Positions 35,269 to 43,840 of a stretch of DNA of 64,000 nucleotides are shown piece by piece (the first letter of the stretch is position 1; each line of letters starts with the position of its first letter). A model generated the notes under the pieces. It was not told where the DNA came from, searched no databases, and worked only from the letters and a program-made list of their open reading frames with translations. The DNA is from Poseidonibacter lekithochrous. GTDB taxonomy: Bacteria; Campylobacterota; Campylobacteria; Campylobacterales; Arcobacteraceae. The stretch lies in assembly GCF_013283835.1 (NCBI RefSeq), contig NZ_CP054052.1, forward strand, positions 2,914,001-2,978,000, read 5' to 3'. Both the position numbers and the translations under genes were made by a program.

Positions 35269-35657
35269 TTTAATCTTCCATCTTTGTATATTTTTTCAAT
35301 TTTTCCATCTGCTTTTTTAATTCTTATAAATTGATCATTTTCAAAAATGATCTTACCTTTTTTTTCAATTTCTAAAGAACCGAACTTAAAAGTTACTGCT
35401 TCATTTCTATATTTGATAACATCTTTTTTACAAATTATTGAGTTTCTATTAATATAGTGAGTAGTAGTGTATTCATTATTTTGTATATCTTGTAAAGTTA
35501 ATGGAACACAAGCTTTTTTTATTCTTGAGACATTAACTAAACGTAATTTTTTTATTGAAACTTTTTCTTCAAATTGAAATGCATCTTTTGCAACAACAAC
35601 AGTTAAAGCATAAGAATTAATCGTCAATAAGGCAATAAGAACACTAAGCCTTAACAT
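35265..35657 (-). CDS. Secreted FlgA-like protein (P-ring assembly candidate)
   Basis: I choose the ATG at 35657 because it begins a signal peptide (MLRLSVLIALLTINSYA) and has GGAGGG about 10 nt upstream; an earlier in-frame start would add 13 unlikely residues. The mature part is about 112 residues. Its second half resembles the SAF/FlgA C-terminal layout: HYINRNSIICKKDVIKY like an AxRxIxxGxxLxxxDV segment, then FGSLEIEKKGKIIF and RIKKADGKIEKIYKDG. Two Cys could pair. If FlgA, it chaperones FlgI in the periplasm; the match is weak and the protein is short. Confidence 0.45.
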   Translation of the reverse strand: MLRLSVLIALLTINSYALTVVVAKDAFQFEEKVSIKKLRLVNVSRIKKACVPLTLQDIQNNEYTTTHYINRNSIICKKDVIKYRNEAVTFKFGSLEIEKKGKIIFENDQFIRIKKADGKIEKIYKDGRLK

Positions 35658-36021
35658 CAAAGATTTGCCCTCCATTAGCGGCAGTAATATCGTCAACTAA
35701 ATCTTTGTACATTTGTTTTACAGGAAGTACAATACCAGCTAATCTTTTATTTAATTCATATAGTTCTCTTAAATCATCTTCTAAAGAATTAACTTTATCT
35801 CTATAAATATTAACATCAACACCTTCTTGCATTTTTGCAACAAGAGCTTGGTTTAATTGAGATTTCAAATCAGCAATTTCATTTATCATAATATGTTTTT
35901 CATCATTACGATCTAATAAACCTTCATGTTTGGCATTTTTAATATCTTCAATATCATGTTTTATTGACTCTTGCAAATCTGTTACAAGTTTAGACATTTT
36001 TTCTATAATTTCTTCAATCAT
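35644..36021 (-). CDS. Coiled-coil protein, FlgN-like export chaperone candidate
   Basis: The 125-residue all-helical protein has a FlgN-like spacing: EIIEKMSKLVTDLQESIK, then DIKNAKHEGLLDRNDEKH and NEIADLKSQLNQAL, ending with YELNKRLAGIVLPVKQMYKD. FlgN binds the C-termini of FlgK and FlgL before export. Position just after the rod-binding flgJ gene matches the flgJ-flgM-flgN neighbourhood of Campylobacter. It could also be another coiled-coil motility factor. Confidence 0.5.
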   Translation of the reverse strand: MIEEIIEKMSKLVTDLQESIKHDIEDIKNAKHEGLLDRNDEKHIMINEIADLKSQLNQALVAKMQEGVDVNIYRDKVNSLEDDLRELYELNKRLAGIVLPVKQMYKDLVDDITAANGGQIFDVKA

Positions 36022-36032
36022 AAATACCCCTA

Positions 36033-36332
36033 TTATTTATTATTTCTCGATAAAAATTCATATAACATACTACTAATTCCCATAGAACCAGCAGAATTAT
36101 CTGAAATAGCTTGTGTATACATACCTTTAATAATATCTGATCCAGCACCTTTTCCAGCTACACTAGTAGATTTTAAAGATATATCCATAATCTCTTTTAG
36201 AAAATAAGCTTCAAATTCATCACTTACTTCTTTAAGTTGTTTCTCTTCTAAATTGTCAGTTTTAACTTTATCAAAATCTTTTGCATTATTTATTGCTGAC
36301 ATATTTACTAAGTTATTACTATTAAGTTCCAT
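36033..36332 (-). CDS. flgJ: FlgJ-like rod-binding protein (no muramidase domain)
   Basis: The 99-residue protein matches only the N-terminal rod-binding domain of FlgJ: VSDEFEAYFLKEIMDISLKS, DIIKGMYTQAISDN, GSMGISSMLYEFL. Peptidoglycan hydrolase residues are absent, as is usual in this phylum, so wall opening must be done by another enzyme. It overlaps the motB stop by 1 nt. Confidence 0.85.
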   Translation of the reverse strand: MELNSNNLVNMSAINNAKDFDKVKTDNLEEKQLKEVSDEFEAYFLKEIMDISLKSTSVAGKGAGSDIIKGMYTQAISDNSAGSMGISSMLYEFLSRNNK

Positions 36333-37108
36333 TATTCCAACCTATCGAAGAAACTTTCTTCACTTAAAATATCATTTTGACTCTCTTGAGCAAAAAATCT
36401 CATTTCCACTCTTCTATTATCTGCTGAAACTTCACTTTTTGGATGATATGAAGCATATGCTGATACTTTTAAAATTGATGGATCTATTCTATTTTTAATT
36501 AATTCTTTTACAACTGCAATAGATCTTAAAGCCGATATATCCCAAGCATCTCTGGGAATTGAAGCACTTTTATTCCTATTTGTATCAGTATGTCCTATAA
36601 TCTCAATATTAAAGCTTTGAGGCATAGTTCTAATTACTCTTGCAATTTTAGTAATAAATCTTTTAGCTGCAGGGTTACTTAGATTATATTCTCCCTCTTC
36701 AAACATAATTGTAGAAGGAATATCTAAAGTAAATTCATTTTTCCCTTTTTCAATTTGTATTTCTTCAAGTTCACTACTAGAATTAGAATTTATATCTTCA
36801 ATAATTTCAGATACTTCTTCAGCTGCTTCTTCAGCTGGATTTTCACTAGAACCATCACTGTCATCATCTTCAGATGTACTTTTAGAGACATCATTCTTTT
36901 CTGTCTGAGTTTCTACAGATGTATTTTGGTCAATAAAGCCCATAGCTTTTTTCATTACTTCAAAATACTCTTCAACTTTTTTCTTATCCATAACTGCCAT
37001 AGATAATAAAAGAATGAAGAATGTTAAAAGCAATGACATTAAGTCACCAAATTGAACTAACCAACCTGGTAAACATTTTTCACATTCAGGACACTTATCT
37101 TTAGCCAT
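36332..37108 (-). CDS. motB: Flagellar stator protein MotB (PomB-like)
   Basis: The 258-residue protein has an N-terminal Cys-rich start (CPECEKCLP), one membrane helix with the ion-binding Asp22 (FGDLMSLLLTFFILLLS), an acidic Ser-rich linker (about 60-100), and a C-terminal OmpA-type peptidoglycan-binding domain (IEIIGHTDTNRN, DAWDISALRSIAVVKEL). The ADLMSLL-like block and the partner MotA sequence look more like the Na-driven PomB than like the proton-type MotB. It is paired with motA, 9 nt apart. Confidence 0.93.
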   Translation of the reverse strand: MAKDKCPECEKCLPGWLVQFGDLMSLLLTFFILLLSMAVMDKKKVEEYFEVMKKAMGFIDQNTSVETQTEKNDVSKSTSEDDDSDGSSENPAEEAAEEVSEIIEDINSNSSSELEEIQIEKGKNEFTLDIPSTIMFEEGEYNLSNPAAKRFITKIARVIRTMPQSFNIEIIGHTDTNRNKSASIPRDAWDISALRSIAVVKELIKNRIDPSILKVSAYASYHPKSEVSADNRRVEMRFFAQESQNDILSEESFFDRLE

Positions 37109-37117
37109 AATTTACTT

Positions 37118-37873
37118 CTAATCTTCAACTTCAGTTAAAATAGCATTTAACTGCATTTTTATATTACCAATTGATTCTTCAGCTGCAATCATTGAAGCAC
37201 CTTTTATAATAACTTCACAAGCAACAACTTCTTTTGCATTCTTTTGTGCAAGTTTACTCTCAATAATACCAGCAAATAGTGTACCAACTAAAGCACCATA
37301 CATTGTAGTAAGTAAGGCAACTGCCATTGCTGGACCAACTGCAGCTGGATCAGAAAGGTTTGCAAGCATTGCAACAAGACCAACTAGTGTACCAATCATA
37401 CCCATAGCTCCTGCTGTTCCACCAATATTACCAAAAAGACCAATCATAGTATTGTGTCTTTTTTCCATATGTTCAAGTTTATATTCAAGTAAAGGTTCTA
37501 AAACTTCAGGTTTTGTTCCATCAACTAATAATTGAAACCCTTCTTTAAAGAAAGGATTAGCTTCTTCCATTACCTTTTGTTCAATCTGCATAACACCATG
37601 CTTTTTAATCTCAGTGGCATAGAATATAATTTTTTCAACTAATTCAGGTAAAGGCTCAACTTTTACTTCATTGAAAGCAACTTTTAGTGCAGGAGATACT
37701 CTTTTTAAATCTGAAGCTTCAAATTGTCCAGCAGTAACAGCAATAGTACCACCAATAACAATTACAACAGAAGGGACATCTATATAAGGCCCAAATCCAA
37801 CTCCACCAAGAATAATAGCTAGGGCAACTAGTCCCCATCCACCACCTAATCCTGCTAAGGTACTTTTATCCAT
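37118..37873 (-). CDS. motA: Flagellar stator protein MotA (PomA-like)
   Basis: The 251-residue protein has four membrane helices. The start (DKSTLAGLGGGWGLVALAII, then VDVPSVVIVIGGT with Ile) and the MIGTLVGLVAMLANLSDP / AVALLTTMYGALVGTL helices match PomA, the sodium-type stator, in length and sequence more than the 295-residue E. coli MotA. It is encoded between fliY and motB. The ion specificity is an inference. Confidence 0.94.
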   Translation of the reverse strand: MDKSTLAGLGGGWGLVALAIILGGVGFGPYIDVPSVVIVIGGTIAVTAGQFEASDLKRVSPALKVAFNEVKVEPLPELVEKIIFYATEIKKHGVMQIEQKVMEEANPFFKEGFQLLVDGTKPEVLEPLLEYKLEHMEKRHNTMIGLFGNIGGTAGAMGMIGTLVGLVAMLANLSDPAAVGPAMAVALLTTMYGALVGTLFAGIIESKLAQKNAKEVVACEVIIKGASMIAAEESIGNIKMQLNAILTEVED

Positions 37874-37876
37874 AAA

Positions 37877-38749
37877 TTACAATCCTATTTGACTTAATCT
37901 TAAATCTTCATTACCAATTTTTTTGATTTTTAATCCAAACTTGCCTTCAACAATAACGGCTTCACCCTCGCCTATTTTAATACCATTAATTAAAACTTCT
38001 AAAGGTTCGTTAACCATTTGTTCTAACTCAATTATTTCTCCAACATCCCATTTTAAAATATCTTTTAATAAAACAATTTTTGTTCCAAGTCTAACACTTA
38101 GTTTCAATTTTACATCGTATAATAATTCAAGATTCTTTGGTGTTTGAATACTTGAAGTTGGGTTTAATGTTGGTGTTTCTGGCATTGGTGCAGCAGCTGC
38201 AGCACTTGGTGCAGAAGGAGTACTATCTTGTGCTCCTGTTATTGTTGAAAAGAAAGGTAAAATTATTTCATCAAAAGACAGAATAACTGGTAACTTTTCA
38301 TCCCCTAAAGATACAATAAATTCAAAAGAGTTATTTTTTGAAGATAAAATATCACTCTCAACAATTTTTGAACCTACTACTTCTGATTTAATAGAGCTAA
38401 CATCAGCAAAACCTTGTGCATTAACTGATGTACAAAAACTTCCACAAATATTAGAAACTATTTCATTAACTGCATCTGTAATTTCATCATCAATATGTTC
38501 TTTTAAATCACCCATACCACCAAGCATTAAGTACTCAAATTTAGTTGCACTTATAGTTGGTATATAAAAAAACCATGTTGAAGAAATATCTTTAAACTCA
38601 AATTTTACTTCACCTTCAATAAATTGAGATGATTCATAATTATCAAGAGATAAACTATTTACAGTATCTACTTGAGAACTATTTGATAATAACTGCTCTA
38701 ACGTATTAGAAAGTTCTTCTTTAAATATATTTGATAAGTCAGATGCCAA
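37877..38749 (-). CDS. fliY: Flagellar switch protein FliY
   Basis: The 290-residue protein has an N-terminal CheC/FliM-like domain (EITDAVNEIVSNICGSF), a Pro/Ala-rich linker near 180-200 (TPSAPSAAAAAPMPETP) and a C-terminal SpoA (FliN) domain (DVKLKLSVRLGTKIVLLKDI, NGIKIGEGEAVIVEGKFGLK). FliY is part of the C-ring with FliM, FliN and FliG. A second, FliN-only gene lies at 46010-46297. FliM is not in the window. Confidence 0.88.
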   Translation of the reverse strand: MASDLSNIFKEELSNTLEQLLSNSSQVDTVNSLSLDNYESSQFIEGEVKFEFKDISSTWFFYIPTISATKFEYLMLGGMGDLKEHIDDEITDAVNEIVSNICGSFCTSVNAQGFADVSSIKSEVVGSKIVESDILSSKNNSFEFIVSLGDEKLPVILSFDEIILPFFSTITGAQDSTPSAPSAAAAAPMPETPTLNPTSSIQTPKNLELLYDVKLKLSVRLGTKIVLLKDILKWDVGEIIELEQMVNEPLEVLINGIKIGEGEAVIVEGKFGLKIKKIGNEDLRLSQIGL

Positions 38750-38767
38750 TTATATAAACCTTAATTT

Positions 38768-39076
38768 TTATTTTTGTGATTCTAATTCTTGTAAAAGATA
38801 AGCTTTTACTTTCATCATATCCTCAGTAGGATACTTATATTCAGCTTCACCCTTTGTAACTTTTACAAAAAAGTCTTTAGAACTTTTGTTATATCCAAAC
38901 ATGACATTATCTAAGATAACCTCATTTTTATCTATAATTTCTCTATTTCCAAGTACCTTTTTATATTCATCATCTTGGATAACTCTATCATTTTCACTGG
39001 TTTCATTAACTTTTTGTACTTTTTCGACATTGTTAAGTTTTGCATTGTCAATTTCCGCTATTCTTCCAAGCTCCAT
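38768..39076 (-). CDS. flaG: FlaG-family protein
   Basis: The 102-residue protein has a charged, disordered N-terminal half and a C-terminal half in the FlaG pattern (VMFGYNKSSKDFFVKVTKG, EYKYPTEDMMKVKAYLL), as in the LrFxyhexxxxxxVxVxD - IPxExxL layout. FlaG proteins affect filament length. It leads the flaG-fliY-motA-motB operon, has a strong AAGGAGG site and a visible extended -10 upstream. Confidence 0.65.
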   Translation of the reverse strand: MELGRIAEIDNAKLNNVEKVQKVNETSENDRVIQDDEYKKVLGNREIIDKNEVILDNVMFGYNKSSKDFFVKVTKGEAEYKYPTEDMMKVKAYLLQELESQK

Positions 39077-39110
39077 AATATCCTCCTTTTGATAGTTACT
39101 ATTTTCAGAT

Positions 39111-39119
39111 ATTATAGCA
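39111..39119 (-). promoter_or_regulatory. Extended -10 promoter of the flaG-fliY-motAB operon
   Basis: TGC-TATAAT on the minus strand stands 35 nt before the flaG ATG, in the 91-nt gap after the TPR gene, with an AT-rich upstream tract and no sigma-54 element. Confidence 0.6.
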
Positions 39120-39167
39120 CAAATAAAATAAATTATTTAAGAATGGTTTTCATTTTCCTTTATAATA

Positions 39168-41168
39168 TTAAAGTGATTCTAAATATTCATCAAAACCAAC
39201 TAATCTAAAGTCAATTAAGGAATCTTTATATGCTTCTTTTATAAATTGCTTTGCACTAGTTATTTTTAGATCTTGAATAAGTTGAATAGCAGTTAAAAAG
39301 TCTGCATCTTTATCTTTTAATATTGCTTTAATTAAAGAAATTTGAATAGAAGCATCGTTGTATCTTCCAGCTTCTAATAAGGCTGCAACCATTAAATACA
39401 TAGAATATTTGTCTTCTAATGCAAATTCATTTTGTAAATATTCTAAAGTTTTAATTGACTCATCAGGTTTATTAAAATGTAAATCTTTTAAAGCTTTTGT
39501 TCTAAGATAAGAAGGTGACATTTTACCTGCAATATTTAAATCTGCTTTTTTAAATAATCCTAATGCTTTTAAAATATCAACATAATATTGTGTAATTATT
39601 AAAGGACCTTCTAAAAAATTGTTATTTAATGATAAAGGTATAGTATCTTGTAATCTTGCATAATAAGCATATATATTTTCACCTTTTTTTCTATATACCA
39701 ATCTCATTAAATATGTTAATGGATCCTTATAGTATTTAGATAAAAGTTCATGATTTACTGTAGCTTTGCCTTCATTCATTAAGTTTAAATAATCAAGAGC
39801 TTTATAAAAAATTGTTTTTTTATAAGCAAGTGCTTTAACTTCAGTTTTATACTCTTGATTAATAAATAATTTATAGATTTCTTTACCAAAATAGTTATAC
39901 ATTCCATCTTTTGATCGCACAACTGCATCAATATAATCTTTATCTTTTAATTTCACTTTTACTCTATTTGCAGTTATTAATGTCATTGAAGCATATAATT
40001 TATTCCCAGGGTTTAACTTATAAGCCTTCTCAAAATATTTTAATGCATTATGAAAATCACTAATTTGAGCATAAGATAGAGCTAAATTATAATAAATATA
40101 AGATTTTGTATCTTTCACAATTAGTTTTTTTAATTCAACCACTCTAATAATAGGATCAAGTTTAACAATTTTTAAAAACTTAGCATTGTACTCAACCATT
40201 TCTTCTAAATTTTCTAAATTATTAGAAGAATTAAATATAAAACCTTTTGAACTATCATAAATTATTTCTTCAGAATCAGAGAAAATAAATGGTGCAAAAT
40301 AATAAATAAAATCTGCTTTACGATTAGCATCAAACTTTAATACAAAATCTAAATATTGTTTTGGTGTGTATTTATTTTGATTAAAATATATTTCTAAAGG
40401 TAATTCTTGATTTGTTTTAAAAAGAGATTTTCTTTTCTTTACCAAATCCAAATTGTCTCTAAGTCTATCAATATTATTAGCTTTTAAATCAGTAAAAACT
40501 CTAAACCAAACAATCTTATCTAGAGTATTAGGATTAATAGTACTCTCTTGTGCTTGAGATAAAAGAATATTTGCTTTTTCATAATTTCTCAATTTCAAAT
40601 GTAATAAAGCTTTTTTTAATGGCAAAGCGTAATCCATAGATTTTAAAACTTTTAAAGCTCGTCTATACTCTTTTAAAATTATATAAGTATCGGCTAACAT
40701 TCTTTTTGAATGTTCTGATAAACTTTTAAATTTTTTAGAAACTTTAATAATTCGATCTAAGTATTTATTATCTTTTGAAATTTGGTATAAGTAATAACAA
40801 GCTGCCATATAAGAGTATGTATTATTTGTGGCATTTTTTTTATTTTGATATATTTTATTTAAATAAACAATTGCATTATCAATTGAATTTAATTTATAAT
40901 AAGCAATTCCAATATTTAAATATGAAGGCACTTCTATAGCTAAAGCAGTTTTCTTAAGTATTTCAATAGATTCATTGTATTTCTCTTTTTCTAAAAGTAA
41001 AACAGCTTTATTAAATTCAACCTGCAATGCTAAATTAGCTTGGGATTTTTTTAACTTATCATATTGAAAAATAATCTCTGGCTGCGATTCTATTAATTCT
41101 TTTTTAGCATATAAAGAACTACTTATAAATGTTATTAATAATATTTTATATACTAAATTCTTTTTCAA
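39168..41168 (-). CDS. Periplasmic TPR protein in the flagellar cluster (PflB-like candidate)
   Basis: The 666-residue protein has an N-terminal hydrophobic signal or anchor (about 5-20), then TPR units from about 45 on (YNESIEILKKTALAIEVPSY, YLNIGIAYYKLNSIDNAI; YYNLALSYAQISDFHNALKY, FEKAYKLNPGNKLYAS). In Campylobacter and Helicobacter PflB is a TPR-bearing motor-scaffold protein working with PflA to position stators. The LALSYAQxxDFxxAxKxFEKAYKLNPGN segment and the flagellar context suggest PflB, but the protein is shorter than Campylobacter PflB as I remember it (about 820) and I cannot prove orthology. Confidence 0.55.
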   Translation of the reverse strand: MKKNLVYKILLITFISSSLYAKKELIESQPEIIFQYDKLKKSQANLALQVEFNKAVLLLEKEKYNESIEILKKTALAIEVPSYLNIGIAYYKLNSIDNAIVYLNKIYQNKKNATNNTYSYMAACYYLYQISKDNKYLDRIIKVSKKFKSLSEHSKRMLADTYIILKEYRRALKVLKSMDYALPLKKALLHLKLRNYEKANILLSQAQESTINPNTLDKIVWFRVFTDLKANNIDRLRDNLDLVKKRKSLFKTNQELPLEIYFNQNKYTPKQYLDFVLKFDANRKADFIYYFAPFIFSDSEEIIYDSSKGFIFNSSNNLENLEEMVEYNAKFLKIVKLDPIIRVVELKKLIVKDTKSYIYYNLALSYAQISDFHNALKYFEKAYKLNPGNKLYASMTLITANRVKVKLKDKDYIDAVVRSKDGMYNYFGKEIYKLFINQEYKTEVKALAYKKTIFYKALDYLNLMNEGKATVNHELLSKYYKDPLTYLMRLVYRKKGENIYAYYARLQDTIPLSLNNNFLEGPLIITQYYVDILKALGLFKKADLNIAGKMSPSYLRTKALKDLHFNKPDESIKTLEYLQNEFALEDKYSMYLMVAALLEAGRYNDASIQISLIKAILKDKDADFLTAIQLIQDLKITSAKQFIKEAYKDSLIDFRLVGFDEYLESL

Positions 41169-41176
41169 AATCCATC

Positions 41177-41506
41177 CTAAACCATAGTGTTAACTTGGGC
41201 ATATAACTCTTCATTTCTACTTTCTAACTCTTCAACTCTATGTTTTAAATCCATATTTTCTAATCTTAAAGTTTGAAGATCATCCCTTGCAACTTGTAAA
41301 TTATCATGACTATTTTTTAAAGTATTTGAACTAACTTTTGATTGTCTATCATACCTGTCAATTATTTTTTGTAGTTTTGCTATTTCATCTTCTAATAAGT
41401 TTTTTTCTTCATTTACTTTTCTATATAAAGATTTATGTACGTTAGTACTTGAGAAAAAATAAAGTAATAATATACCTATAATACCGATTAATAAAAAATT
41501 TTCCAA
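41177..41506 (-). CDS. Small membrane-anchored coiled-coil protein
   Basis: The 109-residue protein has one N-terminal membrane helix (residues 3-20, NFLLIGIIGILLLYFFSS) and a long cytoplasmic coiled coil to the end (KNLLEDEIAKLQKIIDRY; LKHRVEELESRNEELYAQV). No family recognised. It is 8 nt before the TPR gene and follows flgE, so it may help assemble or anchor a motor part. Confidence 0.6.
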   Translation of the reverse strand: MENFLLIGIIGILLLYFFSSTNVHKSLYRKVNEEKNLLEDEIAKLQKIIDRYDRQSKVSSNTLKNSHDNLQVARDDLQTLRLENMDLKHRVEELESRNEELYAQVNTMV

Positions 41507-41523
41507 AATTATCCTAGTGTTAG

Positions 41524-41555
41524 TAAATAAAGTAAGAGAATTCTTACTTTATTTA
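41524..41555 (-). terminator. Terminator-like hairpin after flgE
   Basis: A perfect 13-bp stem (41524-41536 with 41543-41555) with a 6-nt loop lies 5 nt past the flgE stop. The minus-strand tail is not a pure T-run, but the stem end itself is T-rich. Confidence 0.6.
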
Positions 41556-41559
41556 TTAT

Positions 41560-43752
41560 TTATCTTTTTAAGTTGATTAGTGTGTTTAATAGCTGATCTG
41601 AAGTTGTAATAGATTTAGCATTTGCTTCAAAGGCTCTTTGGAATACCATAAGATTAACTAAACTCTCAGATAAATCTGCTGTACTTAATTCTAAAGTTTT
41701 AGTTTCAACTTTCGCAGTTTTATCATTATTAAGGTTAAAAATCGGTTCCCCAGATTCATTTGTTTTTGCTAATAAGTTGTCACCTGAAGGTGATAAACCT
41801 CTATTATTATTAAATAGTGCAATTGCAACTTGTCCAATAGCAAAATCTGCACCATCTTGTTTCATCATGATAAGACCTGTACTATCTACAGAAAACTCAC
41901 CAAATGCAGAATCAGAAATTCCTAAAGTATCAAGTCTTAATTGTAATGAACCTTTAGTTGCAGTTTGATCTACTTTATTAATAATTTCAATAAACTCTGC
42001 GCCAGCACCGGCTCTTCCAGAGAAGTTGTTATTTTTATCAATTGGAGTAAATGCTGTACCAATAGCTGCAGGAGCAGCTGCTTCAATTGTAGTTTCAACA
42101 TTTGCTTTTTTCATAATACCAGTAAAATCAACTTCATAGTTTTTATCTAAGTTTTCAATTACTAAGTTACCATTAACATTTTTTGCAACTACATAATCAG
42201 ATAGATTATTTAGTACTGATGCATGTTGAGCACCTGTAGAATTATAAGTTCGTCCAGAAGTATTATTAATTGCAGCAACAATATCATCAATACTAGTAGC
42301 ACTATCTAAGAAGATGTTTAAAGGCTGAGGAGGATTTGCTCCATCATTTGGAATAGGAATATTTTGCTTTAAATCTTTATCATAAATTGTAAGTCCATAA
42401 GTAAAATCCTGTTGAACACTTCCATCTTCTGCTAAACCTAAATCAGATTTAGTATATACATCTCTTTGTTTACCAGTTACTAATCTAGCTAATGCTTCTT
42501 TAGATGATTCTAATCCACCAATACCAGATCCTGATTGAGCTTCTACTTGAGTTAAAAAGTTACCTTGAATTGAAGATGAACTACCACCTGAAATTTCTCC
42601 AACTTCTGAAATAGTAAATGCTTTCCCTGGAATTAATGATTTAATCTGAATAATACCTTTTAACATTTGCTCTAAGTCAACTGTATTTTGTGCTAAAGTA
42701 TCTGTATTTTCTAATACATCATTAATACCACCAACAGCATTATTCTCTTCTGCTACATATGCAACTAAACCTGCTTCTTTTTGAGACACTTCATTTGCTA
42801 GTCCCTTATAAGTCGCAATTCTACTTGCAAGTTTATTATAATCTTCTTCTTGTGCAGATGTTAAAACCCCAGTAGGGTCGGCTAATCCATAAGTAGCTCT
42901 AATATTTGTATCAGCATATAAATCTGTTTTTAATTGATCAGAAGCAGTTGTTGATACATAATTTTGAGATCTTTTGACACCATTTATTACTACATAAATT
43001 TGATCACCTTCTTTTGAAAGGTTAGTATCAGTAGGAGCCGATTTAAAGTTGATATTTGTAATTTGTGCTGTTGATGTTGCAGAAGTACCATCTGGTTCTT
43101 CTGATAATCTCTGTAACCAAGTTGCATAATCTTTAATAGCTTCTTCAATATCAGTTACTTTTGCACCTTTTGTCTTCATACCAGCACCATTAAATACAGT
43201 TTCTGAATCATTTTTTGCAGTTTGAGTATAATCAGTAGCTTTAGCAGTAATTGTTTCTACATATGTACTGTGTTTAATAATTCTTGACGATAATAACTTA
43301 TTATAATCATTTGTGAAAGTACCTACGTTGGGATTAGTGCTAACAACATCTTTAGCTGTATCAATAGTTGTCATCATCCAACCTTGAACTTCATTTCCAG
43401 CTGAATCTTGAAGAGTACCATTGTCACCCATTCTGAAGTTTCCGGCTCTTGTATAGAAGTTCTCAGTTGTACCTGTTGCCCTTGTATTTGCAACAGTGAA
43501 GAAACCTTCACCACTTAAAGCCATATCATAAGATACACCTGTAAGTTTTAGGTTACCCTGAGTATAAAGTTTTTCAGCATCTAAAATTTTAGAACCTTTA
43601 CCGATTCTATCTTGATACATTTGATCTGCAAATGATATTCTAGATGACTTAAATCCGATTGTATTTACATTGGCAATGTTATTTGACTCATTGTCTAATG
43701 CTTGTTGTTGTGACGATAATCCTGAGATTCCTGTCCATAGTGCCCCAATCAT
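41560..43752 (-). CDS. flgE: Flagellar hook protein FlgE
   Basis: The 730-residue hook protein has the N-terminal rod/hook motif (LWTGISGLSSQQQALDNESN, NIANVNTIGFKSSRISFADQ), a FlgE central block (FYTRAGNFRMGDNGTLQDSA) and the C-terminal motif (SLVNLMVFQRAFEANAKSIT, then LLNTLINLKR). It is the longer of two hook-type genes here, with a large variable middle. It is flanked by terminators on both sides, which suggests its own transcript. Confidence 0.93.
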   Translation of the reverse strand: MIGALWTGISGLSSQQQALDNESNNIANVNTIGFKSSRISFADQMYQDRIGKGSKILDAEKLYTQGNLKLTGVSYDMALSGEGFFTVANTRATGTTENFYTRAGNFRMGDNGTLQDSAGNEVQGWMMTTIDTAKDVVSTNPNVGTFTNDYNKLLSSRIIKHSTYVETITAKATDYTQTAKNDSETVFNGAGMKTKGAKVTDIEEAIKDYATWLQRLSEEPDGTSATSTAQITNINFKSAPTDTNLSKEGDQIYVVINGVKRSQNYVSTTASDQLKTDLYADTNIRATYGLADPTGVLTSAQEEDYNKLASRIATYKGLANEVSQKEAGLVAYVAEENNAVGGINDVLENTDTLAQNTVDLEQMLKGIIQIKSLIPGKAFTISEVGEISGGSSSSIQGNFLTQVEAQSGSGIGGLESSKEALARLVTGKQRDVYTKSDLGLAEDGSVQQDFTYGLTIYDKDLKQNIPIPNDGANPPQPLNIFLDSATSIDDIVAAINNTSGRTYNSTGAQHASVLNNLSDYVVAKNVNGNLVIENLDKNYEVDFTGIMKKANVETTIEAAAPAAIGTAFTPIDKNNNFSGRAGAGAEFIEIINKVDQTATKGSLQLRLDTLGISDSAFGEFSVDSTGLIMMKQDGADFAIGQVAIALFNNNRGLSPSGDNLLAKTNESGEPIFNLNNDKTAKVETKTLELSTADLSESLVNLMVFQRAFEANAKSITTSDQLLNTLINLKR

Positions 43753-43771
43753 GATTTATCCTTTTATATAA

Positions 43772-43795
43772 AAAATGGTGAACATATATGTTCAC
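43772..43795 (-). terminator. Terminator between the two hook genes
   Basis: The 18-nt perfect palindrome at 43778-43795 is followed on the minus strand by CATTTTTT, giving an intrinsic-terminator layout 46 nt past the stop of the second hook gene. It may instead be a dimeric-repressor site for flgE, because it is also just upstream of the flgE RBS. Confidence 0.65.
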
Positions 43796-43840
43796 ATATT
43801 AATACTAATTAATAAGTACTAATATCTAAACAAAAAATAG

